Below are positions 8,673 through 17,935 of a stretch of DNA of 64,000 nt, one piece after another. Position 1 is the stretch's first letter. Each line of letters begins with the position of its first letter. Below the pieces are notes generated by a model, which made no database searches, was not told the origin of the DNA, and worked only from the letters and a program-made list of their open reading frames with translations. Position numbers and translations under genes: made by a program. Source of the stretch: Micromonospora solifontis (lineage in GTDB: Bacteria > Actinomycetota > Actinomycetes > Mycobacteriales > Micromonosporaceae); NCBI RefSeq assembly GCF_003725545.1, contig NZ_RJLN01000028.1, positions 1 to 64,000 on the forward strand, in the 5' to 3' direction.

Positions 8673-10163
8673 ATGAACACCGCGCAGTTCACCCCCGCCG
8701 GCACGACGACCGCGGAGGACCTGGGCCGGATCCACCTGATCGGGGTGGGCGGCGTCGGCATGAGCGGCCTGGCCCGGCTCTTCCTCACCCGGGGCCTGCC
8801 GGTCTCCGGCAGCGAGCTGCGGGAGTGGCCGTCGCTCGCCGGCCTGCGGGCGCTGGGCGGCACCATCCACATGACCCACGAGGCGTCCAACCTCGACGGG
8901 GTGGACACGGTGGTCTATTCCTCGGCCATCCCGCAGGACCACCTCGAGATGGTCGAGGCGCGCCGGCGCGGCCTGCGCCTGCTGCACCGCTCCGAGGCCC
9001 TGGCCGCGGCGATGACCGGCCGGCGGACGGTGGCGGTCGCCGGCACGCACGGCAAGACCACCACCACCTCGATGGTCACCATGGTGCTCCAGCAGGCCGG
9101 CACCGACCCGTCCTTCGTGATCGGCGGGGAGATCTCCGAGGTCGGCTCGGGCGCACACCACGGCACGGGTGAGTACTTCGTGGTCGAGGCGGACGAGAGC
9201 GACCGCTCGTTCCTCATCTACCGCCCGTTCGTGTCGGTCATCACCAACATCGAGGCGGACCACCTCAACACCTACGGGGACCTGGCCAGCCTGGAGGCCG
9301 CCTTCGCCGACTTCGCCCGGCTCACCGACCCCGAGGGCTTCATCATCACCTGCGCCGACGACCCGGGCGGCCGGCGGCTGGCCGAGACGCTGCGCGCCGA
9401 GGGGCGCCGGGTCTGGACGTACGGCGAGTCGGCCGACGCCGACCTGCGGCTGAGCGACATGGCGTCCTCCGCGCAGGGGGTGCGCTACCTGGCCACGATC
9501 GAGGGCCGGTCGCTGGGCGAGATCCGGATGCCCGTGCCGGGGCGGCACATGGCGCTCAACAGCGCGGTCGCGGTGCTCACCGCGTACCTGCTGGGGCTGC
9601 CGGTGACGGCGGCCGAGGCGGCGCTCGGCGCGTTCCCCGGGGTGCGGCGGCGCTTCGAGCGCAAGGGCGTGGCCGACGGCGTGCTGGTCTACGACGAGTA
9701 CGCGTACCACCCGACCTCGATGACCCTGGCCCTGCAGACGCTGCGCGAGGTGGCCGGCGAGGGCCGGCTGATCGTGGTCTTCCAGCCCTACCGGCTCTAC
9801 CGCACCCGGGACCTGCAGGCGGAGATCGCCGCCGCCCTGGCCATCGCCGACGAGCTGGTGCTGCTGGAGGTCTTCGGGCCGGGCGAGCTGCGCCAGCCTG
9901 GCGAGGGCGCGGCGGCGCTGATCGCGGCGGTGCCGCTGCCCGCCGAGCGGAAGGTCTTCGTCGAGGCGTGGGACGACGTGCCGGCCGAGGTGGCCCGCCG
10001 GGCCCGGCCCGGCGACGTGGTGGTGACCATGGGCGCGCCGCCGATCTCGCTGATGGGCGACCAGCTGCTCGACGCCCTGCTGGCCCGAACCGGCGAGCCG
10101 GGCGGCGCGGCGGCGATCGGCACCGGTGTCGGCCCGGACGGCGCGGCGGCCGCGGCCGGATGA
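8673..10163 (+). CDS. murC: UDP-MurNAc amino acid ligase MurC
   Basis: The first Mur ligase, joining an amino acid to UDP-MurNAc. It is 496 aa with the N-terminal Rossmann motif GVGGVGMSG and the P-loop AGTHGKTTTT around residues 122-131. GGAAGG lies 8 nt before the ATG. It sits between murG and ftsQ, as in mycobacteria but unlike Streptomyces, where murC lies elsewhere. Micromonosporaceae walls are known to carry glycine at peptide position 1, so this MurC may accept glycine; that is inference. The stop overlaps the ftsQ start (ATGA). Confidence 0.95.
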   Translation: MNTAQFTPAGTTTAEDLGRIHLIGVGGVGMSGLARLFLTRGLPVSGSELREWPSLAGLRALGGTIHMTHEASNLDGVDTVVYSSAIPQDHLEMVEARRRGLRLLHRSEALAAAMTGRRTVAVAGTHGKTTTTSMVTMVLQQAGTDPSFVIGGEISEVGSGAHHGTGEYFVVEADESDRSFLIYRPFVSVITNIEADHLNTYGDLASLEAAFADFARLTDPEGFIITCADDPGGRRLAETLRAEGRRVWTYGESADADLRLSDMASSAQGVRYLATIEGRSLGEIRMPVPGRHMALNSAVAVLTAYLLGLPVTAAEAALGAFPGVRRRFERKGVADGVLVYDEYAYHPTSMTLALQTLREVAGEGRLIVVFQPYRLYRTRDLQAEIAAALAIADELVLLEVFGPGELRQPGEGAAALIAAVPLPAERKVFVEAWDDVPAEVARRARPGDVVVTMGAPPISLMGDQLLDALLARTGEPGGAAAIGTGVGPDGAAAAAG

Positions 10164-10978
10164 GTCCCGGCCCGGCCCGTGGCCGGACCCGCGGCCAGGA
10201 CGGCGGGGCCGGCCGGCGCAACCCGGTACGGCAGTGGCAGCTGGTCCGGGCGGGCGCGGACGCCGTTCCGCCGTCCACCCGGCGGTTCATGGCCCGGGCC
10301 CGGCAGCGCCGGATGCGCGCGGCCCTGCCCTGGGCGGTGGCCGCCGGCGTGCTGGCGCTCGCCGGGCTGATCGCCTGGACCGTGCTCGGCACCGGCCTGT
10401 TCGGCGTCCGCGAGGTGCGGGTGGTCGGCGCGAAGCTGGTCACTCCCGTCGAGGTCCGGGAGGCCGCGGCGGTGGTGGACGATGCCCCGCTGGCCCGGGT
10501 GGACCTCGCCGCGACCGCCCGTCGGGTCGGCAGGCTCGCCCCGGTCGAGCGGGCCACCGTGGCGCGGGACTGGCCGGGAACGCTGGTGATCCGGGTGGTG
10601 GAGCGGACCCCGGTGGCCGTGGTGCCGCAGGGGGACCGGTTCGCCGTGGTCGACCGCGCCGGCGTGGTCTTCCAGGACGTGCCCCGCGCTCCCGACGGGT
10701 TGCCGGTGATCCGGGTGGGCCGGCCCGCCCCGGACGACCCGGGCACCCGGGCCGGCCTGGCGGTGCTCGCCGCGCTCAGCCCCCGGTTGCGGGCGGAGTT
10801 GGTCGCCGTGGACGTGGCCGGGCTGGCCCGGATCACCCTGCGGCTGCGCGGCGACCGGACGGTGTTCTGGGGCGACGCGACCCAGGGGCCGAAGAAGTCC
10901 GAAGTGGCCACCGCGCTGCTCGGTCGGAAGGCCGACACGATCGACGTCAGCGCCCCGGACGTGGTCACCTACCAGTGA
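10160..10978 (+). CDS. ftsQ: Divisome protein FtsQ/DivIB
   Basis: A bitopic division protein that connects early and late divisome proteins. It is 272 aa: a basic cytoplasmic N-terminus, a single membrane helix at about residues 55-77, then a POTRA domain from about residue 80 (VREVRVVGAKLVTPVEV) and a beta domain. The ATG is chosen because it overlaps the murC stop as ATGA; the longer open frame upstream lies inside murC. The 240-bp gap before ftsZ carries the ftsZ promoter region. Confidence 0.92.
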   Translation: MSPGPARGRTRGQDGGAGRRNPVRQWQLVRAGADAVPPSTRRFMARARQRRMRAALPWAVAAGVLALAGLIAWTVLGTGLFGVREVRVVGAKLVTPVEVREAAAVVDDAPLARVDLAATARRVGRLAPVERATVARDWPGTLVIRVVERTPVAVVPQGDRFAVVDRAGVVFQDVPRAPDGLPVIRVGRPAPDDPGTRAGLAVLAALSPRLRAELVAVDVAGLARITLRLRGDRTVFWGDATQGPKKSEVATALLGRKADTIDVSAPDVVTYQ

Positions 10979-11086
10979 TCCGCCGGTCAGTGGGACGTGA
11001 CCCGGCCCGCTCCGGCCGGCGACACGCCGGAAAGGTCCTTGGCTCATCGCGCGGCGGCGCATACGTTGCCCCGAAGAGATCAGTGG

Positions 11087-11115
11087 TTGACATCGCCCTA
11101 AGCCTCTAGTAGAGG
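11087..11115 (+). promoter_or_regulatory. Candidate ftsZ promoter
   Basis: A perfect -35 TTGACA (11087-11092) is followed after 17 nt by TAGAGG (11110-11115), giving a leader of about 100 nt before ftsZ. ftsZ of Streptomyces is known to have its own regulated promoters between ftsQ and ftsZ, so the position fits. Confidence 0.55.
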
Positions 11116-11218
11116 GTGAGGGTTTCGGCAGTGGGACCCGCCGGGAAATGCTCCGCCGCTGGTCTGGCCAAGCCGTGTGGGGTCGGCCCATGCCAATCTC
11201 GAAGGGAAAGGACCGGAG

Positions 11219-12334
11219 ATGACACCTCCGCACAACTACCTGGCGGTCATCAAGGTCGTCGGCATCGGGGGCGGCGGCGTCAACGCCGTCAACCGGATGA
11301 TCGAGGTTGGGCTCAAGGGCGTCGAGTTCATCGCGATCAACACCGATGCGCAGGCGCTGCTGATGAGCGACGCCGACGTCAAGCTCGACGTCGGCCGCGA
11401 GCTGACCCGGGGGCTGGGCGCGGGGGCCAACCCGGACGTCGGCAAGAACGCCGCCGAGGACCACCGCGACGAGATCGAGGAGGTGCTCAAGGGCGCCGAC
11501 ATGGTCTTCGTGACCTGCGGCGAGGGCGGCGGCACCGGCACCGGCGGGGCGCCGGTGGTGGCGAACATCGCCCGCAAGCTCGGCGCGCTCACCATCGGTG
11601 TGGTCACCCGGCCGTTCTCGTTCGAGGGCAAGCGCCGCCAGGTGCAGGCCGAGTCCGGCATCGAGGAGCTGCGCAACCAGTGCGACACGCTCATCGTGAT
11701 CCCCAACGACCGGCTGCTCGCCCTCGGCGACCGCAACATCTCCATGATGGACGCCTTCCGGACCGCCGACCAGGTGCTCCTCTCCGGTGTCCAGGGCATC
11801 ACCGACCTGATCACCACGCCGGGTCTGATCAACCTGGACTTCGCCGACGTCAAGAGCGTGATGAGCGGCGCCGGCAGCGCGCTGATGGGCATCGGCAGCG
11901 CCCGCGGCGAGAACCGTGCGGTCGAGGCGGCCGAGGCGGCCATCTCCAGCCCGCTGCTGGAGCAGAGCATGGACGGCGCGCGCGGCGTGCTGCTCTCCAT
12001 CGCCGGCGGCTCCGACCTCGGCCTGTTCGAGATCAACGACGCCGCGCAGCTGGTCACCGACGCCGCCCACCCGGACGCCAACATCATCTTCGGCGCGGTC
12101 ATCGACGACGCGCTCGGCGACGAGGTGCGGGTGACGGTGATCGCGGCCGGGTTCGACGGGGGCGCGCCCGCGTACAAGGCGGTGGAGCCGGCCCGCAAGA
12201 GCAACCAGAACCAGCCGGCCCAGGCCACCGCGCCGGTCACCCCGCCGGCCACCATGCCGCCCCCGCAGCAGTCGCCGCGTCGGGTGCTCTTCGACGACGT
12301 CGACGTGCCCGACTTCCTCAAGAACGGGTCCTGA
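11219..12334 (+). CDS. ftsZ: Cell division GTPase FtsZ
   Basis: The tubulin-like GTPase that forms the Z-ring. It is 371 aa. The GTP-binding signature [12 protein letters not shown] is around residues 101-112, the T7 loop region with NLDFADV follows near residue 206, and the variable linker is short and Pro/Gln-rich. The conserved C-terminal tail DVDVPDFLK binds partners such as SepF. The ATG at 11219 has GGGAAAGG upstream and gives the standard N-terminus [20 protein letters not shown]. An in-frame GTG at 11177 is rejected as an untypical extension. Confidence 0.98.
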   Translation: MTPPHNYLAVIKVVGIGGGGVNAVNRMIEVGLKGVEFIAINTDAQALLMSDADVKLDVGRELTRGLGAGANPDVGKNAAEDHRDEIEEVLKGADMVFVTCGEGGGTGTGGAPVVANIARKLGALTIGVVTRPFSFEGKRRQVQAESGIEELRNQCDTLIVIPNDRLLALGDRNISMMDAFRTADQVLLSGVQGITDLITTPGLINLDFADVKSVMSGAGSALMGIGSARGENRAVEAAEAAISSPLLEQSMDGARGVLLSIAGGSDLGLFEINDAAQLVTDAAHPDANIIFGAVIDDALGDEVRVTVIAAGFDGGAPAYKAVEPARKSNQNQPAQATAPVTPPATMPPPQQSPRRVLFDDVDVPDFLKNGS

Positions 12335-12343
12335 GCCGCGCCG

Positions 12344-13090
12344 ATGACCGACACTTCCGCCACGGTGCGACCGGATCGTCGCGCCGAGCTCGCGGCCGGG
12401 CTCGCCCGGGTGCGCGCCCGGATCGCCGACGCCTGCACGGCGGCCGGCCGGGACCGGGGCGAGGTCACCCTGGTCGCGGTGACCAAGACCTACCCGGCCG
12501 GCGACGTGGTGGCCCTCGCCGGGCTCGGGGTCACCGACGTCGGGGAGAACCGTGACCAGGAGGCGGCCCCGAAGGCCGCCGAGGCGGCCGCGGCCGGGGC
12601 GACGCCGCGCTGGCACTTCATCGGTCAGCTGCAGCGCAACAAGTGCCGTTCGGTGGTCCGGTACGCCGACGTGGTCCAGTCGGTCGACAGCGTCCGGCTG
12701 GCCGGGGCCCTGGACGCCGCGGCGGCGGCCGGCCGGGACCGGCCGCTGGACGTGCTGGTGCAGGTGAGCATCGACGGCGACCCGGCGCGCGGTGGGGCGC
12801 TGCCGGGGTCGGCCGACCCGGATCGCGGGCTCGACCCGGTGGCCGAGGCGGTGGCCGGGGCCGGGGCGCTGCGGCTGGCCGGCCTGATGGCGGTGGCGCC
12901 GCTGGGCTGGGAGCCGGAACGGGCCTTCGCCCGGCTGGCCGAGGTGACCCGGCGGTTCCGGGACGGGTTCCCGGAGGCGACCGTGCTCTCCGCCGGAATG
13001 AGCGGGGATCTGGAAATCGCGATCGGGTACGGCGCGACACATGTCCGCGTCGGCAGCGCGTTGCTCGGAATGCGCCCCACGCTGCGGTAG
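12344..13090 (+). CDS. YggS/PROSC family PLP-homeostasis protein
   Basis: A PLP-binding alanine-racemase-fold protein that buffers free pyridoxal phosphate in the cytosol. It is 248 aa, with the cofactor Lys48 in VAVTKTYP and the downstream motif WHFIGQLQRNK. The C-terminal SAGMSGDLEIAIGYGATHVRVGSALLG is typical of the family. It follows ftsZ by only 9 bp. In Streptomyces a laccase-like ylmD gene intervenes; it is absent here. Confidence 0.93.
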   Translation: MTDTSATVRPDRRAELAAGLARVRARIADACTAAGRDRGEVTLVAVTKTYPAGDVVALAGLGVTDVGENRDQEAAPKAAEAAAAGATPRWHFIGQLQRNKCRSVVRYADVVQSVDSVRLAGALDAAAAAGRDRPLDVLVQVSIDGDPARGGALPGSADPDRGLDPVAEAVAGAGALRLAGLMAVAPLGWEPERAFARLAEVTRRFRDGFPEATVLSAGMSGDLEIAIGYGATHVRVGSALLGMRPTLR

Positions 13091-13285
13091 CCTGACCGCG
13101 AAAGAAGCAAATTACATCAGTGTTGTTCAGGAACGGCGTTCCCGTAGCCGGGGGCCGTGGCGAGCGGACCGCGAATCGCTCGCCAGGGGATTGCCGATCC
13201 GGTCCGGTGGGCATTCGTTGTCCACTCGTGATCAAGCGACACGGCACGGGGGCGCGTGCCGCACGGCGGACGGAAGGGCGCGGGG

Positions 13286-13981
13286 ATGGGTGCACTGCGC
13301 AAGGCGGGGGTCTGGCTCGGACTCGTCGAGGAGGATGACGAGCGGGCGTACGAGGACGGTGGCTACGACAAGGGTGGCTACCGGGACTCGCGCTACCGGT
13401 CGAGCCGGTACTCGGAGGAGTTCGCCGACGAGGACGACGAGGAGTCCGAGGAGCCGCCCGCGAGCCGTACCCGGGTCGGCGACCGGGGGCGGCTGAGCGA
13501 GCGCGCGTCGAGCCGGCTCGCCGAGACCGAGCGGGCCGAGGTGGAGCGTCCGGAGCGGGCCGAGCGGTCCAGTGTGCGCTCGATCACCCGGTCCGGGGCC
13601 GGCGAGACCTCCGGCGCGCTGACCTACCACACCCGGGACAACCTCGCCCTGGCCCCGCAGGTGCAGCCGCGGGAGCGGGCGGTGGCCGCCGAGGACGAGC
13701 AGCGCTACCAGATCACCACCCTGCACCCGACGACCTACCGCGAGGCGCGCACCATCGGCGAGCACTTCCGCGACGGGGTGCCGGTGATCATCAACCTCAC
13801 CGAGATGGACGAGGCGGACGCCCGCCGGCTGGTGGACTTCGCCGCCGGGCTCGCGTTCGGTCTGCGCGGTACGATCGAGCGCGTGACCAACCGGGTGTTC
13901 CTGCTCTCACCGGCCAACGTCCAGGTCACCGCGGAGGACAAGGCCAAGATCGCTGAGGGCGGCTTTTTCAGCCTGAGCTAG
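13286..13981 (+). CDS. sepF: Z-ring membrane anchor SepF
   Basis: Bundles FtsZ filaments and tethers them to the membrane. It is 231 aa. The first residues (MGALRKAGVWLGL) form the amphipathic membrane-targeting helix, followed by an acidic, Arg/Tyr/Asp-rich disordered linker. The folded SepF domain covers the last 90 residues (ITTLHPTTYREARTIGEHFR onward). The ATG at 13286 is chosen over one ten codons upstream because it starts the conserved amphipathic helix and has GGAAGGG upstream. The 195-bp gap before it probably holds a promoter; I could not assign one. Confidence 0.93.
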   Translation: MGALRKAGVWLGLVEEDDERAYEDGGYDKGGYRDSRYRSSRYSEEFADEDDEESEEPPASRTRVGDRGRLSERASSRLAETERAEVERPERAERSSVRSITRSGAGETSGALTYHTRDNLALAPQVQPRERAVAAEDEQRYQITTLHPTTYREARTIGEHFRDGVPVIINLTEMDEADARRLVDFAAGLAFGLRGTIERVTNRVFLLSPANVQVTAEDKAKIAEGGFFSLS

Positions 13982-14009
13982 CCCGCTCGACCGAGGGACG
14001 TCGCCTGCC

Positions 14010-14315
14010 GTGTTGTCGATCGTGTTCCAGGTGCTCTACCTGGTCGTGTTCCTGTTCCTGATTGTGTTGTTGGCCCGATTTGTCCTCGGTGCGGTTCTGG
14101 CCTATGGTCGCCGCTGGCAACCGGGACGCGGGGCATCGGCCGCATTGGAATCCGTGTGGAGCGTCACTGATCCGCCCCTGCGCGCGTTGAGGCGTGTGAT
14201 CCCACCACTGCGAATTGGTAGCGTGAGCGTCGACCTGGCCTCTCTTGTGCTCCTGGTTATCCTGTTCGTGCTGATGAGGTTTGTGTTAACGCCGCTGATC
14301 TTGGCTTTTGCCTGA
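14010..14315 (+). CDS. YggT family membrane protein
   Basis: A 101-aa protein with two hydrophobic helices (about residues 4-30 and 74-98) flanking a basic loop with [17 protein letters not shown], diagnostic of the YggT family. The family lies between sepF and divIVA in many Gram-positive dcw clusters; its function is unclear and probably division- or envelope-related. The start is GTG. Base use is visibly richer in T than in neighbouring genes (many TTG, TGT and ATT codons). Confidence 0.88.
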   Translation: MLSIVFQVLYLVVFLFLIVLLARFVLGAVLAYGRRWQPGRGASAALESVWSVTDPPLRALRRVIPPLRIGSVSVDLASLVLLVILFVLMRFVLTPLILAFA

Positions 14316-14356
14316 CCAGCGCGCTTTCGCGGCCGCAACTGACCCGAGGAGTTTCG

Positions 14357-15160
14357 ATGCCGCTGACCCCGGCCGACGTGCACAACGTCGCCTTCAAAAA
14401 GCCGCCGATCGGTAAGCGGGGGTATGACGAGGAGGAGGTCGACGCCTTCCTGGACGAGGTCGAGCGCGAGCTCGCCCGTCTGATCGAGGAGAACAACGAG
14501 CTGCGCGCCCAGGTGGAGCGGGGTGGCCGTGGGGGCGCCCCCGCCGGCCCCGGTGGCGACGCCCGCCTCGCGGCGGAGCTCAACGACGTCAAGGCCCAGC
14601 TCGACCGGGTGCAGCGCGACAAGGCGGCCGCCGAGCAGGCGGCCCGCGCGATGCAGGCCGAGCTGGAGCAGGTTCGCGCCCAGGGTGGCCCGGCCACCGG
14701 CGCCGACGGCGAGCAGCAGGCGCTGCGGGTGCTGATGATGGCCCAGCGGACCGCCGACGACCACGTGTCGGACGCCCGCCGGGAGGCCGACCAGCTCCTG
14801 TCCGAGGCCCGGTCGAAGGCCGAGGAGGTCACCCGCGAGGCCCGCGCCAAGGCCGACGCCCTCGAGCGGGACGCCCGCCAGCGGCACCAGGAGGCCATGG
14901 GCGGCCTGGACGCCAAGCGCACCGCGCTGCAGAAGCACATCGAGGAGCTCAAGCAGTTCGAGCGCGAGTACCGCACCCGCCTCAAGGCCTACCTGGAGAG
15001 CCAGCTGCGCGACCTCGACGGCCGCGGCCAGGGCCTGGAGGCCGAGATGACCCGGGTCGAGGGCAACCGCTCCGGCGGGGGCAGCAACGGCCTGGCCGCC
15101 GCCGGCCTCGCCGGTTCCTACGGAGGCGGCCGCTCGAACTCGCTCGAGTCCGGTCGCTGA
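14357..15160 (+). CDS. divIVA: Polar growth scaffold DivIVA/Wag31
   Basis: A coiled-coil scaffold that marks curved poles and directs apical growth in actinobacteria. It is 267 aa. The DivIVA lipid-binding N-domain covers about residues 1-60 ([20 protein letters not shown]). A Gly/Ala-rich spacer and a long coiled coil with Ala/Glu/Arg heptads follow at about residues 125-235. The Gly/Ser/Asn-rich end is probably disordered. A GAGGAG ribosome site lies 7 nt upstream. The 'Antigen 84' (Wag31) name is used for the same protein in mycobacteria. Confidence 0.94.
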   Translation: MPLTPADVHNVAFKKPPIGKRGYDEEEVDAFLDEVERELARLIEENNELRAQVERGGRGGAPAGPGGDARLAAELNDVKAQLDRVQRDKAAAEQAARAMQAELEQVRAQGGPATGADGEQQALRVLMMAQRTADDHVSDARREADQLLSEARSKAEEVTREARAKADALERDARQRHQEAMGGLDAKRTALQKHIEELKQFEREYRTRLKAYLESQLRDLDGRGQGLEAEMTRVEGNRSGGGSNGLAAAGLAGSYGGGRSNSLESGR

Positions 15161-15170
15161 TCCCGCCGTC

Positions 15171-15193
15171 GGCGGTCGTCCCGGACGGCCGCC
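15171..15193 (+). terminator. Possible stem-loop after divIVA
   Basis: GGCGGTCGTCC and GGACGGCCGCC, separated by one base, form an 11-bp stem with one wobble position, 10 bp after the divIVA stop. No U-tract follows. It may mark the end of the dcw transcript. Confidence 0.35.
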
Positions 15194-15230
15194 GGCGACG
15201 CTGACCCACACGACGCGGCGGGGGTGAGCC

Positions 15231-15887
15231 GTGATAGTCGCCAGCATCCTGCTCATCCTCGTCGCGGTCGTGCTCCTGGTGGCCGGGCTGGCCGGTGGCT
15301 CCAGCCCGCTGCTGATCACCTCCATCGCGGCCAGCCTGCTGGCTGCCGTGGCCCTCGTCGCGGGCGCCCGCCAGGCGGCCTCGACCCGGAACGCGGCGGA
15401 CCGGGGCGACCGGCCGCGGGACCGCACCGCACCGGGTGACCCGCCGTACGGCGTCCCGCCCGGTGAGCCGGAGATCCCGGTCCAGCACATCCCGACGACG
15501 GACGGCGCCGGCGTACCCGGGTGGCGGCAACCACCCGGGTCGCCGGCGGCCGACCCGCTCTCCCCGGCGGCGTTCCCCGACGGGGTCGATCCGCGGGCCG
15601 ACGCCCCCGCGCCCACCTCGCCGGCCGCCGACGGCCCGTTCGACGGCGACCCGCCCGCCCAGCCGCTGTCGGCGGCGGAGCTGGCCCGGTTGGCGGGGCT
15701 GGACGACGAGGTGCGGGTGGTCGACGGCCACCCCCGGTTCCACCTGCCCGACTGCCCCCACCTGGTGGGCCGGGCCGACGAGCCGCTGCCCGTCGCCGAG
15801 GCGGTCGACCTCGGCTTCACCCCGTGCGCCGGCTGCGCGCCGGCCACCGCCCTGCTCGCCGACCCGCCCCTGGGCCGATCATGGTGA
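15231..15887 (+). CDS. Membrane protein with C-terminal Ada-like Cys motif
   Basis: Unrecognised family, 218 aa. Two adjacent hydrophobic helices (about residues 1-22 and 27-46) are followed by a long Pro/Asp-rich disordered stretch. A compact C-terminal module runs from about residue 160 to 208. It has the spacing RFHLPDC ... GFTPCAGC, resembling the Cys-rich modules with a PCxxC end seen in Ada N-domains and some secreted nucleases. It could bind a metal; that is inference. GTG start. The last codons overlap the DUF167 start. Confidence 0.7.
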   Translation: MIVASILLILVAVVLLVAGLAGGSSPLLITSIAASLLAAVALVAGARQAASTRNAADRGDRPRDRTAPGDPPYGVPPGEPEIPVQHIPTTDGAGVPGWRQPPGSPAADPLSPAAFPDGVDPRADAPAPTSPAADGPFDGDPPAQPLSAAELARLAGLDDEVRVVDGHPRFHLPDCPHLVGRADEPLPVAEAVDLGFTPCAGCAPATALLADPPLGRSW

Positions 15888-16189
15888 CCATGGACGACAC
15901 GCTCACCGTCGCCGTACGGGTGAAGCCCGGCGTCTCGCGGGCCCGGGTCGGCGGCCGCTTCGACGGTCCGCACGGGCCGGCCCTGGTGATCGCCGTGACC
16001 GCGCCCGCGGTGGACGGGCGCGCCACCGAGGCGGCCCGCCGCGCCCTGGCCGACGCCCTCGGGGTCCGGCCGGCGGCGGTCTCGCTGCGCGCCGGCGCGG
16101 CCAGCCGGGACAAGCTCTTCCTGGTCGATCGCCCGGCCGCCGGCCTGGCCGACGTGCTGCGCCGGCTGCGTGACGGATCGGCCGAGTGA
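15881..16189 (+). CDS. DUF167/YggU family protein
   Basis: A small protein of 102 aa (99 if the ATG at 15890 is used). It has the DUF167 pattern VRVKPGVSRARVGG, then VTAPAVDGRATEAARRALADALGV, then SLRAGAASRDKLFLV. Family function is unknown. It is often found near yggS, yggT and sepF, as here. The start overlaps the previous gene's stop, so the two are probably translated together. Confidence 0.85.
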   Translation: MVTMDDTLTVAVRVKPGVSRARVGGRFDGPHGPALVIAVTAPAVDGRATEAARRALADALGVRPAAVSLRAGAASRDKLFLVDRPAAGLADVLRRLRDGSAE

Positions 16190-16211
16190 GGACCGCGCGG
16201 GCCGGTAGCGG

Positions 16212-17714
16212 ATGACCCCTGGGCTGGATCTCGCGCTGTTGCTCGGCGCGGCCGTCCTGCTCGTGGCGGTGGGCGCGGTGCGCTTCTCCACCCGGCTCGG
16301 CGTGCCGAGTCTCCTGGTCTACCTGGCGCTCGGGGTGGCGATCGGCGAGGCGGGGCTGGGCATCCGCTTCGACGACGTCGAGCTGACCCGGGTGCTGGGC
16401 TTCTGCGCGCTCATCGTGATCATCGCCGAGGGTGGGTTGAGCGCGCGGTGGAGCACCCTGCGCCCGGTGCTCGGGATGGCCGCCGCGCTCTCCACGGTCG
16501 GCGTGGTGGTCAGCATCGCGGTGGTCGGCCTCGTCGTGCACCTGGCGCTCGGCCTCGACTGGCGGCTGGCCCTGCTCTACGGCGCGGTGCTCTCCTCCAC
16601 CGACGCGGCGGCCGTCTTCGCCACCCTGCGCCGGCTGCGCCTGCCCCCGCGCCTGGTGGCCACCCTGGAGGCGGAGTCCGGCATGAACGACGCCCCGGCG
16701 GTGATCGTGGTGGTGCTGCTCTCCCGCAGCACGGAACTCGCCCACCCGTGGTGGTTCGAGGTGCTCCTGGTCGGCTACGAGCTGGGCGTCGGGGCGGCCG
16801 TCGGGGTGGCCGCCGGCATCACCGGCCGGTACGCCCTGCGTCGGGCCGCGCTGCCCTCCGCCGGCCTCTACCCGATCGCGGTGGTCGGCTTCACGGTGCT
16901 GGCGTACGCGGCCGGCTCGGTGCTGCACGCCTCCGGCTTCCTCGCCGTCTACGTCGCCGGGGTGCTGCTCGGCAACGCCCGGCTGCCGCACCGGCAGGCG
17001 ATCCTCGGGTTCGCCGACGGCCTGGCCTGGCTGGCCCAGATCGGCCTGTTCGTCCTGCTGGGCCTGCTGGTGTCGCCGGGCCGGCTGCCGGCCGCGGTGC
17101 TGCCGGCCGTGGTGACCGGGCTGGCCCTGCTGCTGCTCGCCCGGCCGCTGTCGGTGGCGGTTTCCGCGCTGCCGTTCCGCTTCCCCCGCCGGGAGCAGCT
17201 CTTCCTCTCCTGGGCGGGGCTGCGCGGGGCGGTGCCGATCGTGCTGGCCACCATTCCGCTCTCGCTGCGGGTGCCCGGCGCGGACCGGCTCTTCGACGCG
17301 GTCTTCGTGCTGGTGGTGATCTTCACCCTGCTCCAGGCCGGGACGCTCGCCCCGGCGGCCCGGCGGCTCGGGGTGACCGCGCCGGCCGAGGCGGCCGAGG
17401 TGCGGGTCGAGACGGCCCCGCTGGAACGGATGCGGGCCGACCTGCTCCAGTTGGAGGTGCCGCCCGGGTCCCGGCTCAGCGGGGTGCACGTGGACGAGCT
17501 GCGGCTGCCGGTGGGGGCGTCGGTGACCTTGGTGCTGCGCGACGGCGCGGGCTTCGTACCCGGCCCGGACACCCGGCTCAAGGTCGGCGACAGCCTGCTC
17601 ATCGTGGCCACCGCCGAGACGCGGGACGAGGCCGAGCGCCGGCTGCGTGCGGTCAGCCGGCGGGGTCGGTTGGCCCGGTGGTTTGGCGAGTACGGCGAGG
17701 ACCGGGGCGATTGA
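16212..17714 (+). CDS. CPA1-type cation/proton antiporter with RCK-C domain
   Basis: A 500-aa inner-membrane antiporter exchanging K+ or Na+ for protons. About 12 transmembrane helices cover residues 1-385. The transport-site motifs are STDAAAVF (Asp131) and ESGMNDAPAV (Asp160). A cytosolic TrkA-C-like domain covers about residues 395-480 (LPVGASVTLVLRDG ... DSLLIVAT), as in the NhaP2/CvrA subgroup, which favours K+/H+ exchange. The ribosome site is weak. It is followed by a 221-bp promoter region. Confidence 0.88.
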   Translation: MTPGLDLALLLGAAVLLVAVGAVRFSTRLGVPSLLVYLALGVAIGEAGLGIRFDDVELTRVLGFCALIVIIAEGGLSARWSTLRPVLGMAAALSTVGVVVSIAVVGLVVHLALGLDWRLALLYGAVLSSTDAAAVFATLRRLRLPPRLVATLEAESGMNDAPAVIVVVLLSRSTELAHPWWFEVLLVGYELGVGAAVGVAAGITGRYALRRAALPSAGLYPIAVVGFTVLAYAAGSVLHASGFLAVYVAGVLLGNARLPHRQAILGFADGLAWLAQIGLFVLLGLLVSPGRLPAAVLPAVVTGLALLLLARPLSVAVSALPFRFPRREQLFLSWAGLRGAVPIVLATIPLSLRVPGADRLFDAVFVLVVIFTLLQAGTLAPAARRLGVTAPAEAAEVRVETAPLERMRADLLQLEVPPGSRLSGVHVDELRLPVGASVTLVLRDGAGFVPGPDTRLKVGDSLLIVATAETRDEAERRLRAVSRRGRLARWFGEYGEDRGD

Positions 17715-17784
17715 TCTGCTAACGTTCCCTTTGCCCCAATTGGTGGCTATTCGTGGCTGAATCGCGGTGCGACGGTGCGGCACG

Positions 17785-17813
17785 TTGTCGGACGCCTGTA
17801 CGTTCCGTATTCT
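17785..17813 (+). promoter_or_regulatory. Promoter upstream of the DksA/TraR-like gene
   Basis: TTGTCG (17785-17790) and TATTCT (17808-17813) are separated by exactly 17 nt, a good match to a housekeeping-sigma promoter. The leader would be about 115 nt. A nearby GGTACCGATACC dyad (17867-17878) may be an operator. Confidence 0.6.
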
Positions 17814-17935
17814 TGCCACCCTCCGGAGTGCGCGGTCGTGCTGGCCGCGCGCCCGTTTCGTACCTGGGGTACCGATACCGGTGACCCTGCCCAGGGACCG
17901 TCGACCGCCGCGGTACGCGGCTGAGGGAGCTGACG

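Noticed and set aside
9797-13042. A 1,081-codon minus-strand frame opposite murC, ftsQ, ftsZ and yggS.
   Set aside because: It spans four well-identified genes and has shadow-type composition with no motif.
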